From Streptomyces acidicola (GTDB taxonomy: Bacteria > Actinomycetota > Actinomycetes > Streptomycetales > Streptomycetaceae): a stretch of 48,335 nt of DNA. Positions 42,201-48,335 of this stretch are shown in pieces; position 1 is the first letter of the stretch, and each line of letters starts with the position of its first letter. The notes under the pieces were generated by a model. The model was given only the letters and a program-made list of their open reading frames with translations, had not been told where the DNA came from and made no database searches. The position numbers and the translations under genes are program-made. The stretch lies in contig NZ_VMNX01000043.1 of NCBI RefSeq assembly GCF_009377235.1, positions 1-48,335 on the forward strand, in the 5' to 3' direction.

Positions 42201-42232
42201 CTTCGGGCACGCTGGAACAGACGTGGGCGCAA
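39224..42232 (-). CDS. Secreted multidomain sugar enzyme: PA14, dehydrogenase-like propeller, CBM, DUF1080
   Basis: About 1002 residues. A signal peptide (LIPIVAGGILVGGGLGAAPT, cut near ASA) is followed by a PA14 domain (about 45-180; DGSYTFRLTSDDGSRLAIDD). Next is a six-bladed propeller like sorbosone/glucose dehydrogenases (about 190-550; RTPNGIGWGPDGSIFATDN, NRITMGPDGAIYAGGLG), then a linker domain. A CBM6/35-like module follows (about 667-800; YEAEEARLTGTAG), and a C-terminal DUF1080 3-keto-disaccharide hydrolase domain (about 802-1002; NSGIFLQDRYELQILDSYGD). TTG 42232 is preferred because GGAGG lies directly before it and the signal peptide is then N-terminal; ATG 42334 would add 34 residues. 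It may bind, oxidise and cleave an external glycan (inference). Confidence 0.85.
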   Translation of the reverse strand: MRPRLFQRARRHLIPIVAGGILVGGGLGAAPTASAAPSDIPPQEPGITLRVFDVQTPLSKLCTLKPGQTPNHDKLMPTVDWSSAADFGGFSDNFVSEASGYLDVPRDGSYTFRLTSDDGSRLAIDDETVIDHDGLHGAEPKDGTVHLSAGLHPLRIDHFERDGEQQLRLAWKPPGEDDFSVVPREALSTDAGVVRVTAPGRKECEASGDSPGDGLPLTSVRPDLTLTDLRPDGFEPQVSGMDWLPDGRLAITTWGGSDNVAGEVYLLDNVTGRTSRDEVTVKKVASGLREPMGIKYVDGSLYVSQKHELTRLVDKDDDDVTDEYRTVATWPYGKNFHEFAFGLLYRDGHFYVNLSVAINLGGATTVPQPAPGRGVTYRVSKKTGRISPVAGGLRTPNGIGWGPDGSIFATDNQGGWLPSSKLVQIKQDRFFNHYTEPSGPFDDSPVTEPVLWLPQNEIANSPSTPLLLNKGRFAGQMLFGDVTYGGLQRAYLEKVNGQYQGAVFRYTQGLEAGVNRITMGPDGAIYAGGLGADGNWGQEGKLKFGLQKLTPNGKNTFDIQSMRAVPGGFDLTYTQPVSATTAEELAKHYRAEQWRYTPTEDYGGPKIAEESLPVRSATLSEDGRTVRLRLDDLKPGRVVHVRSPRPFTSASGDQLWSTEAWYTLNRIPGKQPPPATRYEAEEARLTGTAGIDTDHAAYSGSGFVDRYSTEGKAATTFDVTVPKAGTYDVNLRYSNGPNPFQGTKSLSLYVNGAKDRQTKLASTGDWDTWSTQTESLDLRAGHNAISYRFGSGDTGHVNLDLITVHPRGTEVDLFDGTAASQAQWQHTDGRRLKWPLTDEKSMEVCCGDIRTKDAYQDFRLHVEFRVPLLPDDVTGQDRGNSGIFLQDRYELQILDSYGDTSPATNEAGAFYLKRAPDTNEATAPETWQTYDIVFRAARYEDGRKVADARATVVWNGKKVHDDVTLDGPTASGRAETPAAGAIRLQDHGNKVRFRNIRIEPLA

Positions 42233-42339
42233 TGGTCCTCCATCAGGCGGGGACCGGACCGTGCCGGATATCGCTCCGGTCTGCTGCGGGTGCGCGGAAC
42301 TTGTGCCGTCAAGGTAAGGACTTTCGTTTGACATGTCCA

Positions 42340-42366
42340 CACTTTGTCATCGGAGAGTTCAAAGTG
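42340..42366. promoter_or_regulatory. Possible operator upstream of the secreted enzyme
   Basis: CACTTTG (42340-42346) and CAAAGTG (42360-42366) form a seven-base inverted repeat with a 13-base centre, about 110 bases before the TTG start. TTGAAC on the minus strand (42362-42357) could be a -35 box, but no good -10 was found. Confidence 0.35.
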
Positions 42367-42441
42367 GCGGGGATGCCTCCATGCCGCCGGCGAATACCGC
42401 ATGTGGGTGGTCCTCGGCGCCCGGCATCGTGGCAGCGCTCC

Positions 42442-42669
42442 GTGAGCACATCACCGATCTTGAGGCTCGCTGTTCAGCGCACTCGCTCTTTCGGGTCAAC
42501 CAGCCTGGGGCTGGCCCACCTCCTGACCCGGGGCGGCGGGAAGCTGGAAGCCGACGGGTACGCGGCAAGAGACGTGGAGCGACTTCTGGTGGCAGCGGAG
42601 GAGCTGCACCAGCGGCTCAACGCTGAGTTCAACCCGGGCGCCACGGCTGATCCCGAACCGACGGTGTGA
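42442..42669 (+). CDS. Small hypothetical protein
   Basis: A 75-residue frame from GTG 42442, containing FGSTSLGLAHLLTRGGGKLE and RDVERLLVAAEELHQRLNAE. The second half is a plausible amphipathic helix with normal codon use, so it is likely coding. No ribosome site is obvious and no family is recognised. It could also be the tail of a decayed longer gene, because the frame is open further upstream. Confidence 0.4.
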   Translation: MSTSPILRLAVQRTRSFGSTSLGLAHLLTRGGGKLEADGYAARDVERLLVAAEELHQRLNAEFNPGATADPEPTV

Positions 42670-42697
42670 CCCAGACCCGGGTCCCTGCCGACCGCAG

Positions 42698-42762
42698 TTC
42701 AGCGGCCCGCCAGTTCAGCGGCCCGCCAGATCAGCGGCCCGCCAGTTCGGGCGGGCCTGCTG
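42698..42762. repeat. 16-base tandem repeat ending in a hairpin
   Basis: The unit TTCAGCGGCCCGCCAG occurs at 42698-42713 and 42714-42729, and with one change at 42730-42745. It is followed by TTCGGGCGGGCC. The GGCCCGCC of the last copy pairs with GGCGGGCC to form a terminator-like hairpin. It lies downstream of the small plus-strand gene and about 195 bases past the DUF4232 gene's stop. Confidence 0.8.
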
Positions 42763-42956
42763 AGCTGGCGAGAAAGCCACGACCATGAGGCTGCGCGGTC
42801 GTGCCATTGGCCTGAAACGGCGAAAGAGTCGCTGGTCGGCGAGCACGCCTGTGCCACGAGCCGCGAGATCCTCCAGCGCCTTCCGTTGATCTGTGCTTCG
42901 CATGGACCGGTGGCCGGTCGGGTGATCGCCCCCGGCCATCGGCGACTTGTCGTGCG

Positions 42957-43472
42957 CTACGGGGTGACCGGGGTGACCTGGAATGTGTTGGAGCACACCT
43001 TCCAGGCGGCCGGCACCAGAACCGCGGTGCGGGAGGCCGGTGGATAGACCCGCAGATAGGTTCCGGTGGCCTGGCAGGGCCCGCCGATGGGGCCGTTGGT
43101 GGTGCGAATGACCGCGGACACCGAGTGTGCGGGGGTGAGCGTCACGGTCGACACGGCCCCTCCGTTGCGGGTGGCGGCCGCGCCGATCTGGTGATGGGCG
43201 GTGTCGAGGACGCTGACGCCCGGGTAGCCGCGCAGGGCGCAGCTGGTGGTGCTGGTGTTGGTGAACCGGATCGGCCAGTACAGCGAGCCCGCGGCGCCCT
43301 CCTTGCGTCCCATGGACACATACAGGTCGCTCACCGTGCAGGTACGCGGACCGGCCGAGGTCGATGCCGGGGTTGTGGCCCAGGCGGCGCCGGCCGCCGC
43401 GCCGCCCGTGAGAAGTGCCGTCGCCGAAGCGATTGCGACGCGCCGGGAGAGGTATCGAGAGTGGAGAAACAT
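42957..43472 (-). CDS. Secreted DUF4232 protein
   Basis: A 171-residue exported protein. The signal peptide is SRRVAIASATALLTGGAAAG with cleavage near AWA. The DUF4232 domain follows: CTVSDLYVSMGRKEGAAGSL, IRFTNTSTTSCALRGYPGVS and the late PCQATGTYLRVYPP. It has four cysteines, likely two disulfides, and an immunoglobulin-like beta fold. DUF4232 proteins are abundant in Streptomyces and of unknown function, mostly cell-surface or secreted. ATG 43472 is chosen to put the signal peptide at the start; AGGGGTGG precedes it. Confidence 0.9.
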   Translation of the reverse strand: MFLHSRYLSRRVAIASATALLTGGAAAGAAWATTPASTSAGPRTCTVSDLYVSMGRKEGAAGSLYWPIRFTNTSTTSCALRGYPGVSVLDTAHHQIGAAATRNGGAVSTVTLTPAHSVSAVIRTTNGPIGGPCQATGTYLRVYPPASRTAVLVPAAWKVCSNTFQVTPVTP

Positions 43473-43730
43473 GCCATACCACCCCTGTCGGGTGAATGGG
43501 TGGATGTGTGTCACTTTGTTGGATGCACGTAGTCGGCGGAAGGTTGCACTGCTTGGCGGTTCAACAGTCAGAACTTGCTGCCCGCGCCGAAGCCGGTGCT
43601 CGCGCCACGGCTGTGCGGTCGCTCGGCGAACCAGCCGTTCCGGCGAGGTGTTCCACCAGCACGTTCCGTTCAGGCCGCGTCGCCCAGGCGGTGTTTTAGA
43701 ACGTGTCAGGGGCGGCTCGGGGCTGCGGGC

Positions 43731-44612
43731 TCAGCACAGCACCGCGAGGTCGCCGGGCCGCACCCTGGCCGTGACGGGAAGGGTGGCCTCGACCTCTCCG
43801 TCGGCGCCGTAGGGCATGGGCCGGTCGGCCTCGATACGGATCTCCCGGCCGCGCAGCACCCGCACCTCGGGCCGGTCGACGTGGGCGCCGGTCGACAGTT
43901 CGTTCATGAGGGCGAAGAAGAGCCGGCGCGGGGCCTCGCGGATCATCACGATGTCGAGCAGCCCGTCGTCCACCCGGGCGGCGGGGGCGATGGCCCGACC
44001 GGAGCCGTAGTAGGCGGAGTTGGCGGCCACCACGGTGTAGCCGCGATGGGTGTGGTGCTGCCCGTCCACGGTGACCCGGTAGGCCGCGGGGCGCCACGTG
44101 GTCACCGCGCGCAGTCCGCCGGCGTAGTAGGAGGCGGCGCCGCGCAGCAGCCGCGCGTTGTTGGCGTGGCGGTTGGCGAGCGCGTCGACGCCCGCGTACA
44201 CGCTGCCCAGCACCACGGTGCCGCGGTGGACGGCCGACTCCACCTCGATGGTGTCGACAAGCCGCGGGGCGTTGTGAAGCAGCACCCCGGCCAGCGTGGC
44301 AGGGTCGGTGGGCAGGCCCAGGGTGCGGGCGAAGTCGTTGCCGCGGCCCGCGGGGACCAGCCCGAGCACGGCGCCGGTCCCGCCGAGTGCGCCACCGACG
44401 CACCCGGCGATGCCGTCGCCACCCACCGCGAGCACCACCCGGCCGCGCTCGCCGGCCCGACGGGCGAGGTCCTGGGCGTGGGCCAGACCGCGGCTGTGCT
44501 CGATCTCCAACTCCGCCCCGGCCTCGCGCAGCAGCCGGCCCACGTGCAGCAGCGCCGCCGCTGCGGTGGAGCCGCCCGCGGTGGGGTTGACGACGGCCGT
44601 GAACTGTCGCAT
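43731..44612 (-). CDS. Diacylglycerol kinase-family lipid kinase
   Basis: A 293-residue soluble lipid kinase of the DgkB/YegS type. The nucleotide-binding half has AVVNPTAGGSTAAAALL, the signature VLAVGGDGIAGCVGGAL and LVPAGRGNDFARTLGLP. The second half, a beta-sandwich, has VVAANSAYYGSGRAIAP and DGLLDIVMIREAPRR. Such kinases phosphorylate diacylglycerol, ceramide-like lipids or sphingosine analogues at the membrane surface. ATG 44612 lies shortly after GGAGG. It stands alone with no terminator visible downstream. The lipid substrate cannot be read from the sequence. Confidence 0.93.
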   Translation of the reverse strand: MRQFTAVVNPTAGGSTAAAALLHVGRLLREAGAELEIEHSRGLAHAQDLARRAGERGRVVLAVGGDGIAGCVGGALGGTGAVLGLVPAGRGNDFARTLGLPTDPATLAGVLLHNAPRLVDTIEVESAVHRGTVVLGSVYAGVDALANRHANNARLLRGAASYYAGGLRAVTTWRPAAYRVTVDGQHHTHRGYTVVAANSAYYGSGRAIAPAARVDDGLLDIVMIREAPRRLFFALMNELSTGAHVDRPEVRVLRGREIRIEADRPMPYGADGEVEATLPVTARVRPGDLAVLC

Positions 44613-45221
44613 CGGTGAACCTCCGGGCGGTGGCAGGTGGTGCGGGGCGACGGGGCCGGGCTGGTCGGTCGCCGGGGCGGTCGCGGTGCCGTCTCGGCCG
44701 CTGAGGTCAATGTTGATCGGGCACATCCAAGCAGACGGCACCGACGCCATGAGGTTCCGGATGCGCCACGGCTACTACGGTGCCGAACGATCCGTGTGAC
44801 AGCACCCTGCCGCGACGGTCGGCCGGGCCCCCACCAACACCTTCGTCGGCATCGCCCGCCTCCGTGCTACCAGTCATCGCAGCCCGCCTTTGACTGACCG
44901 GCACACCTACCACTCGCTCTCGTCCTAGCCAACCGACGGTTCGGGGCTTGAGGAACATCCGCGCCAGATCGTGCGCTGAGCCCTGGTCGTTCTGAAGAGC
45001 GCGGTGACCTGGGCGGATCGTATGGCGGAGCTGTCGCGGGTCGAGTTGTCGATCTTCGGCGGGCTGTGGTGGCGGTTGAGGACCCTGTGATGTCTGGGCT
45101 GGACAGCCTGCTGACGGAGGTGAAGAAGCCGCAGCGAGTGCGGAAGCTGGACTAGAAGGACAAGCTGGTCACGATCGACCTCGACTCCTGAGTAGCGAGC
45201 CAACCCGCCCCGAGGTGAGCC
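44613..45221. other. Gene-poor stretch
   Basis: About 600 bases without an intact gene. Around 45000-45090 a plus-strand frame reads KSAVTWADRMAELSRVELSI followed by FGGLWWRLRTL and a stop, which looks like the end of a former gene of unknown family. The 5' part must hold the lipid-kinase promoter and the 3' part the VOC promoter; neither was resolved. Confidence 0.35.
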
Positions 45222-45707
45222 ATGAACGTGGAAGCTGACACCCCGAGCCTCGCCGGCGTCCACCACCTGAAGCTGCCGGTACGCGATCTCGCCCGCTCCG
45301 AGGCATGGTACGGGCGCACGCTTGGCTACCGGCGGGCAGCCGAGTTCGTCGAGCACGGGGTGCTGATGGGCATCGTGCTGAGCCATCCGGCTGGCGGACC
45401 CGACCTGGCGCTGCGGCTCGACCCGGGCCGGGCCGAGGCAGCCGCCGGCTTCGACTACTTCGCGATCGCGGTGCCCGACAGCGCCGCGATCGAGGCGCTC
45501 GCCGCTCGCATGGAGGCCCTTGGTGAGCCGCACGGCGGCGTCTGGCGCGGCCTGCGTGGATGGGTGCTGCCGATGCTCCATGACCCCGACGGCCACGAGG
45601 TGCGTTTCTACACCACCGAGGAACACACCTCGCGCGAGCCCGGCGAGATCATGCGCATGGTGGACGCGCAGGAGACTGCCGAACAGGTGCGGCCCGCCGC
45701 GCCGTAG
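45222..45707 (+). CDS. VOC-family (glyoxalase-like) protein
   Basis: A 161-residue VOC protein. The first unit is GVHHLKLPVRDLARSEAWYG with a metal-type histidine, and the last unit ends in MLHDPDGHEVRFYT with a metal-type glutamate. The YFAIAVPDSAAIEALAARM segment forms the second repeat. Family roles include glyoxalase, dioxygenase and resistance functions; the residues allow metal-dependent catalysis. AGGTGAG precedes ATG 45222. It is only distantly similar to the VOC protein at 19080. Confidence 0.92.
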   Translation: MNVEADTPSLAGVHHLKLPVRDLARSEAWYGRTLGYRRAAEFVEHGVLMGIVLSHPAGGPDLALRLDPGRAEAAAGFDYFAIAVPDSAAIEALAARMEALGEPHGGVWRGLRGWVLPMLHDPDGHEVRFYTTEEHTSREPGEIMRMVDAQETAEQVRPAAP

Positions 45708-45886
45708 GCAGCCCGACCGGAGGTTCTGCCGACCCGACGGAGTGTCAGGTCAATCGTGCCTACTCAGGGGGTCCTCACCTTCTCCTTCGAGCCCGTCCGC
45801 CTCACCGAGACCGGCGCGAGGCTCTTCGCCGTGGCCAACATCGCTCGGATGGACCGGGCCCACTGCCGAGGTAGCCGGCACGACCC

Positions 45887-45926
45887 AGAGTGTACGTTCG
45901 TACATTCTGTGGGTAGGGTGCCGTGC
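45887..45926 (+). promoter_or_regulatory. TetR-type operator with leaderless promoter
   Basis: AGAGTGTACGTTCGTACATTCT (45887-45908, one central TT and one mismatched pair) is a dyad with perfect arms TGTACG/CGTACA. TAGGGT at 45914-45919 is a good Streptomyces -10 box placed seven bases before the acetyltransferase ATG at 45927, and its -35 position falls inside the dyad. The TetR gene downstream is the natural candidate to bind here. Confidence 0.78.
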
Positions 45927-46508
45927 ATGCCGACGAACTACTTCGCCCAGGACCCGCGCACCAACCTGGAACGTATGCAGGCGGGCGACCTCTACATCGC
46001 CGACGACCCCGAGATCGCCCGACGCCTGCAGCGGGCCGTGAGCCTGGCTGCCCGCTACCAGGCCGCCTTCGCCGGGGACGCCGAGGAGGCGCGGCCGCTG
46101 CTGGAGGAGCTGCTGGGCTCCCTGGGGGAACAGGCGCACGTGCGTCCCCCGCTGTACGTCGACTACGGCAGCAACATCACGATCGGTGCGCGGACCTTCG
46201 TCAACTACAACCTCACGGCCCTGGACGTCGCGCCCATCACGATCGGCGAGGACTGCCAGATCGGCCCCAGTGTCCAGTTGCTGACCCCGACTCATCCGCT
46301 GGAGCCGCAGCCGCGGCGCGACAAGCTGGAGGCGGCACAGCCGATCGTCATCGGTGACAACGTGTGGATCGGCGGCGGGGCCATCATCCTGCCGGGCGTC
46401 ACCATCGGCGACAGCTCCGTCATCGGCGCCGGCGCGGTCGTCACCAAGGACGTACCCGCGAACGTCGTCGCCGTCGGCAACCCCGCCCGCGTGGTGCGGA
46501 GTCTGTGA
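45927..46508 (+). CDS. Sugar O-acetyltransferase (LacA/Maa type)
   Basis: A 193-residue left-handed beta-helix acetyltransferase. The N-terminal Maa/LacA helical region is TNLERMQAGDLYIADDPEI. The hexapeptide repeats include PPLYVDYGSNITIGARTFVN, TIGEDCQIGPSVQLLTPTHP (catalytic His in THP), IVIGDNVWIGGGAIILPGV and VVAVGNPARVVR. It transfers acetyl from acetyl-CoA to a hydroxyl of maltose-, galactoside- or similar sugars. A leaderless start at ATG 45927 is suggested by the -10 box. The TetR gene begins 10 bases after the stop, so the two form an autoregulated operon. Confidence 0.93.
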   Translation: MPTNYFAQDPRTNLERMQAGDLYIADDPEIARRLQRAVSLAARYQAAFAGDAEEARPLLEELLGSLGEQAHVRPPLYVDYGSNITIGARTFVNYNLTALDVAPITIGEDCQIGPSVQLLTPTHPLEPQPRRDKLEAAQPIVIGDNVWIGGGAIILPGVTIGDSSVIGAGAVVTKDVPANVVAVGNPARVVRSL

Positions 46509-46518
46509 AGCCGCGCTC

Positions 46519-47076
46519 ATGGCCACCGGACACACCGACCCCCAGCGCCGGGCACGCATCCTCGACGCCGCCCTCGACCTCATCGCCGAGGAAGGAATCG
46601 GCCACCTCTCCCACCGGAAGATCGCCGCGCGGGCCGGTGTCCCGCTCGGCTCGATGACCTACCACTTCAGCGGTATGGACGACGTGCTGCGCGCGGCCTT
46701 CGGCCGGTTCACCGACCACATCGTCGCCGTCTTCGACGCCCACCTGTCAGCCCCGGCCGAGCCCGGCCAGGCCCGGCAAGCGGTCGCCGATCTCGTCCAT
46801 GCGCTTTCCGAGGGTGACGCTCGTGACCTGGTGCTCGCGCAGGAGCTGTACACCCTCGCTGCCCGCAGGCCCGACTACCGGGAACTCACGGACGAGTGGA
46901 TGCGCCACAGCCGTATCCACCTGGAGAAGCACTTCGACCGCGACACCGCCCGCCAGCTCGACGCGCTCATCGAGGGACTGACGCTGCACCGCGCCCTCTC
47001 ACGTCAGCCCCACGACCGTTCCCTGACGCTCGAAGCGATCACCCGCATCACCGCCCCCGGTGAACCGTCCCGATGA
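46519..47076 (+). CDS. TetR/AcrR-family repressor
   Basis: A 185-residue TetR regulator with the N-terminal helix-turn-helix ILDAALDLIAEEGIGHLSHR, KIAARAGVPLGSMTYHFSGM. The C-terminal helical domain contains LVLAQELYTLAARRPDYREL and HFDRDTARQLDALIEGL, typical of the multidrug-type TetR_C group. It follows the acetyltransferase gene by 10 bases and should bind the dyad at 45887-45908, controlling itself and the enzyme. The inducer is unknown, possibly the acceptor molecule of the acetyltransferase. Confidence 0.93.
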   Translation: MATGHTDPQRRARILDAALDLIAEEGIGHLSHRKIAARAGVPLGSMTYHFSGMDDVLRAAFGRFTDHIVAVFDAHLSAPAEPGQARQAVADLVHALSEGDARDLVLAQELYTLAARRPDYRELTDEWMRHSRIHLEKHFDRDTARQLDALIEGLTLHRALSRQPHDRSLTLEAITRITAPGEPSR

Positions 47077-47245
47077 CCGCCCGCGCGGCATGGCGTCGCT
47101 GCGCGGCTCGACCGCCACGGGCTTCCCCCACTGGATGACGATCACCGGCCCCGACACCGGGCTCGGGAACTCCTCGATGATCCTGATCATCGAGGCCCCA
47201 GCTGAACTACATGGCCGACCACCCGCCACCCCGGCCTCAAGTCAG
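47071..47245 (+). pseudogene. C-terminal fragment of a Baeyer-Villiger-type flavin monooxygenase
   Basis: The plus-strand frame reads GMASLRGSTATGFPHWMTIT, then GPDTGLGNSSMILIIEA, followed after a shift of frame by QLNYMADH. This matches the late conserved block of FAD-dependent Baeyer-Villiger and related monooxygenases (GFPN-F-I-GPNTGLGNSS, then IE-QLNYM). The start, both Rossmann motifs and the true end are absent. The fragment directly follows the TetR gene, with which a complete monooxygenase gene may once have been co-transcribed. Confidence 0.8.
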
Positions 47246-47467
47246 CAAACCACCGCTCATCAACGTCGCTCCGGCATGCAGGTCGATGTCGCGCCGCGGC
47301 CGGAACGTCGTCCAGTCGCTGGTGAAGAGCACGGTAAGCAACTGCGGGACATAGCGACCGTGAGGCGTAACTCTGTCCACTGCAGCGACAGTTACTTCCC
47401 CATGCGACCACTCGAACGCACAGACCCGGCACCCGGACAGGTGGTTGGCGCCTTACCGCACGCTTGG
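47246..47467. other. Short gap without a gene
   Basis: About 220 bases between the monooxygenase scrap and the next minus-strand gene. I see no coding sequence of family character and no strong hairpin. Confidence 0.4.
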
Positions 47468-48298
47468 TCAGTCGCCCCCTCCGCCCCCGCCGTCGCCTCC
47501 ACCGGAGTCCCCGCTGTCGCCGCCGTCCGAGCCCCAGCCGTCGCCGCCACCGGGCTCGTTGTCGTCGCTGCCGGTGCCGAGGTTGCTGAACCACGGGCGG
47601 TCCCAGTCCGCGTCAGTGGCGACCGGCTCACCCCCGTCCGCCCTCGGGCGCCGTTCCGGTCGGAACCTCGCCAGGCCTGTGGCGTCCCCGAGCCCGAAGG
47701 CGACGGCGAAGACGTGTGCCATGACGGCATCGAGCGGGTCGGGGCTCTCGTACCGCACATCGGCCAGTGGCAGCAGTACCGTGCCCGGCGCGAGATGCGG
47801 CCGACGCGGGGGACGCGTCAGCAGGGCGACACGCCGCTCACCGCACAGCAGCCACGAACGGATCGCACTCTCCCGCCGCAGCACCCAGTGCCGTTCGGAC
47901 AGCCGCACCTCCACGGAACTCTTGGACTTGCGCAGCTTCTTCCTCAGGCTGAGCCCCGCCGGAACGTCGCCGACGGTCAGATGCAGGCCCTTGGACGGTT
48001 CGGCGGCATCGCGGTGGAAGCCGTGCGGGGCCCGGATGCGTACGACGGGAGCGTGCGGCCCCCACACATCCACGCGCACCAGACGCCGGTCGACGGTGAC
48101 GGCGACCGGCCCGGCGGGCCCCGGCACGAACCGCCGCGCGATCCACAGCGGCACGCCCTCGGCCTGTGCCTGGGCTGCCAGGGCGGCCACCCGCTGGGGC
48201 CCGCCACACTGCCGTACCGCCAACTCCCCCAGCGCGCGGGCGAACTGGGCTGCCTGCCGCACCGTCACCGGCTTGGCGGTCCCGGTGACGCGGGTCAC
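47468..48298 (-). CDS. Unrecognised protein with acidic glycine-rich tail
   Basis: At least 276 residues; the frame remains open to the window edge, so GTG 48298 may not be the true start. The main part (1-220) is an alternating beta-rich, Arg-rich soluble domain (VDRRLVRVDVWGPHAPVVRI, LSLRKKLRKSKSSVEVRLSE, HWVLRRESAIRSWLLCGE). The C-terminal 40 residues are almost entirely Gly, Asp and Ser. No signal peptide or membrane segment is seen. Such tails are common in Streptomyces membrane-associated or TIGR04222-type proteins, but I cannot assign this one to a family. Confidence 0.7.
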   Translation of the reverse strand: MTRVTGTAKPVTVRQAAQFARALGELAVRQCGGPQRVAALAAQAQAEGVPLWIARRFVPGPAGPVAVTVDRRLVRVDVWGPHAPVVRIRAPHGFHRDAAEPSKGLHLTVGDVPAGLSLRKKLRKSKSSVEVRLSERHWVLRRESAIRSWLLCGERRVALLTRPPRRPHLAPGTVLLPLADVRYESPDPLDAVMAHVFAVAFGLGDATGLARFRPERRPRADGGEPVATDADWDRPWFSNLGTGSDDNEPGGGDGWGSDGGDSGDSGGGDGGGGGGD

Positions 48299-48335
48299 CG
48301 GGACGATCCCGGCCCCGTCCGCCAGCCGCCCCAGC

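Noticed and set aside
1..48335. CRISPR arrays, tRNA or rRNA genes, phage attachment sites and riboswitches
   Set aside because: No regularly spaced repeats, cloverleaf-like sequences, rRNA motifs or recognised aptamer cores were seen by eye; a covariance-model search would be needed to exclude small RNAs.

Overview
The window is high-GC actinobacterial DNA, almost certainly from Streptomyces or a close relative. Third codon positions are strongly G/C, GTG and TTG starts are common, and the gene families are typical of the genus: an ECF41 sigma factor with its carboxymuconolactone-decarboxylase partner, DUF4232, DUF5996, DUF3291, STM4014, FemX-like and AlkZ-like proteins. I count about 35 intact protein genes, no rRNA or tRNA, no CRISPR array and no complete insertion sequence. 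Many decayed genes (STM4014-like ATP-grasp, transposase, GntR, malic-enzyme ACT domain, Baeyer-Villiger monooxygenase) and one gene of foreign composition suggest an accessory, arm-like chromosomal region.

Layout. 0-5.8 kb: a carbohydrate catabolic locus of two divergent operons that share one perfect palindrome. The minus operon encodes a GntR regulator, a sugar isomerase/epimerase, a beta-hydroxyacid dehydrogenase and an aldo/keto reductase. The plus operon encodes a fused DhaK-DhaL kinase and an RpiB-type isomerase. 5.9-7.6 kb: a translationally coupled pair, a small WXG100/EspC-like protein followed by a protein with a helical N-terminus and a lytic-transglycosylase C-terminus, likely type VII secretion cargo. 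7.9-9.1 kb: a broken STM4014 gene. 9.2-13 kb: epoxide hydrolase, RidA-like protein, NmrA-like protein and quinone oxidoreductase. 13.5-16 kb: a secreted multidomain nuclease. 16.2-19 kb: an AlkZ-like DNA glycosylase, then a CMD protein with an ECF41-type promoter and the ECF41 sigma gene. 19.1-25.9 kb: an ArsR-VOC operon with a promoter-overlapping operator, a PIG-L deacetylase, a SufR-like regulator with DUF3291, a transposase scrap, a lipase-like hydrolase, DUF5996 and NmrA.

26.1-27.2 kb: a Tat-exported alpha/beta hydrolase of clearly lower GC. 27.3-28.4 kb: a FemX-like aminoacyltransferase. 29.3-39 kb: a C4-dicarboxylate region with overlapping malic enzyme and fumarase genes, an APC permease, a GyrI-like protein, DctA, D-tartrate dehydratase and a divergent GntR regulator with its palindrome. 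Together these could import D-tartrate, malate or fumarate and pass them through oxaloacetate or malate to pyruvate. 39.2-42.2 kb: one secreted protein of about 1000 residues combining PA14, a sugar-dehydrogenase-like propeller, a carbohydrate-binding module and a 3-keto-disaccharide hydrolase (DUF1080) domain. 42.4-48.3 kb: DUF4232, a lipid kinase, a VOC protein, a sugar acetyltransferase with its TetR regulator and operator, a monooxygenase scrap and an unrecognised protein with an acidic glycine tail.

The points most worth following up are the kinase/isomerase locus with its symmetric divergent promoter, the 39-42 kb enzyme that may oxidise and then cleave a glycan, the C4-dicarboxylate/tartrate region, the coupled WXG100-transglycosylase pair, and the repeated pattern of regulators whose -10 box lies 6-7 nt before the start codon (leaderless mRNAs). 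All names rest on reading motifs by eye; no database search was possible.
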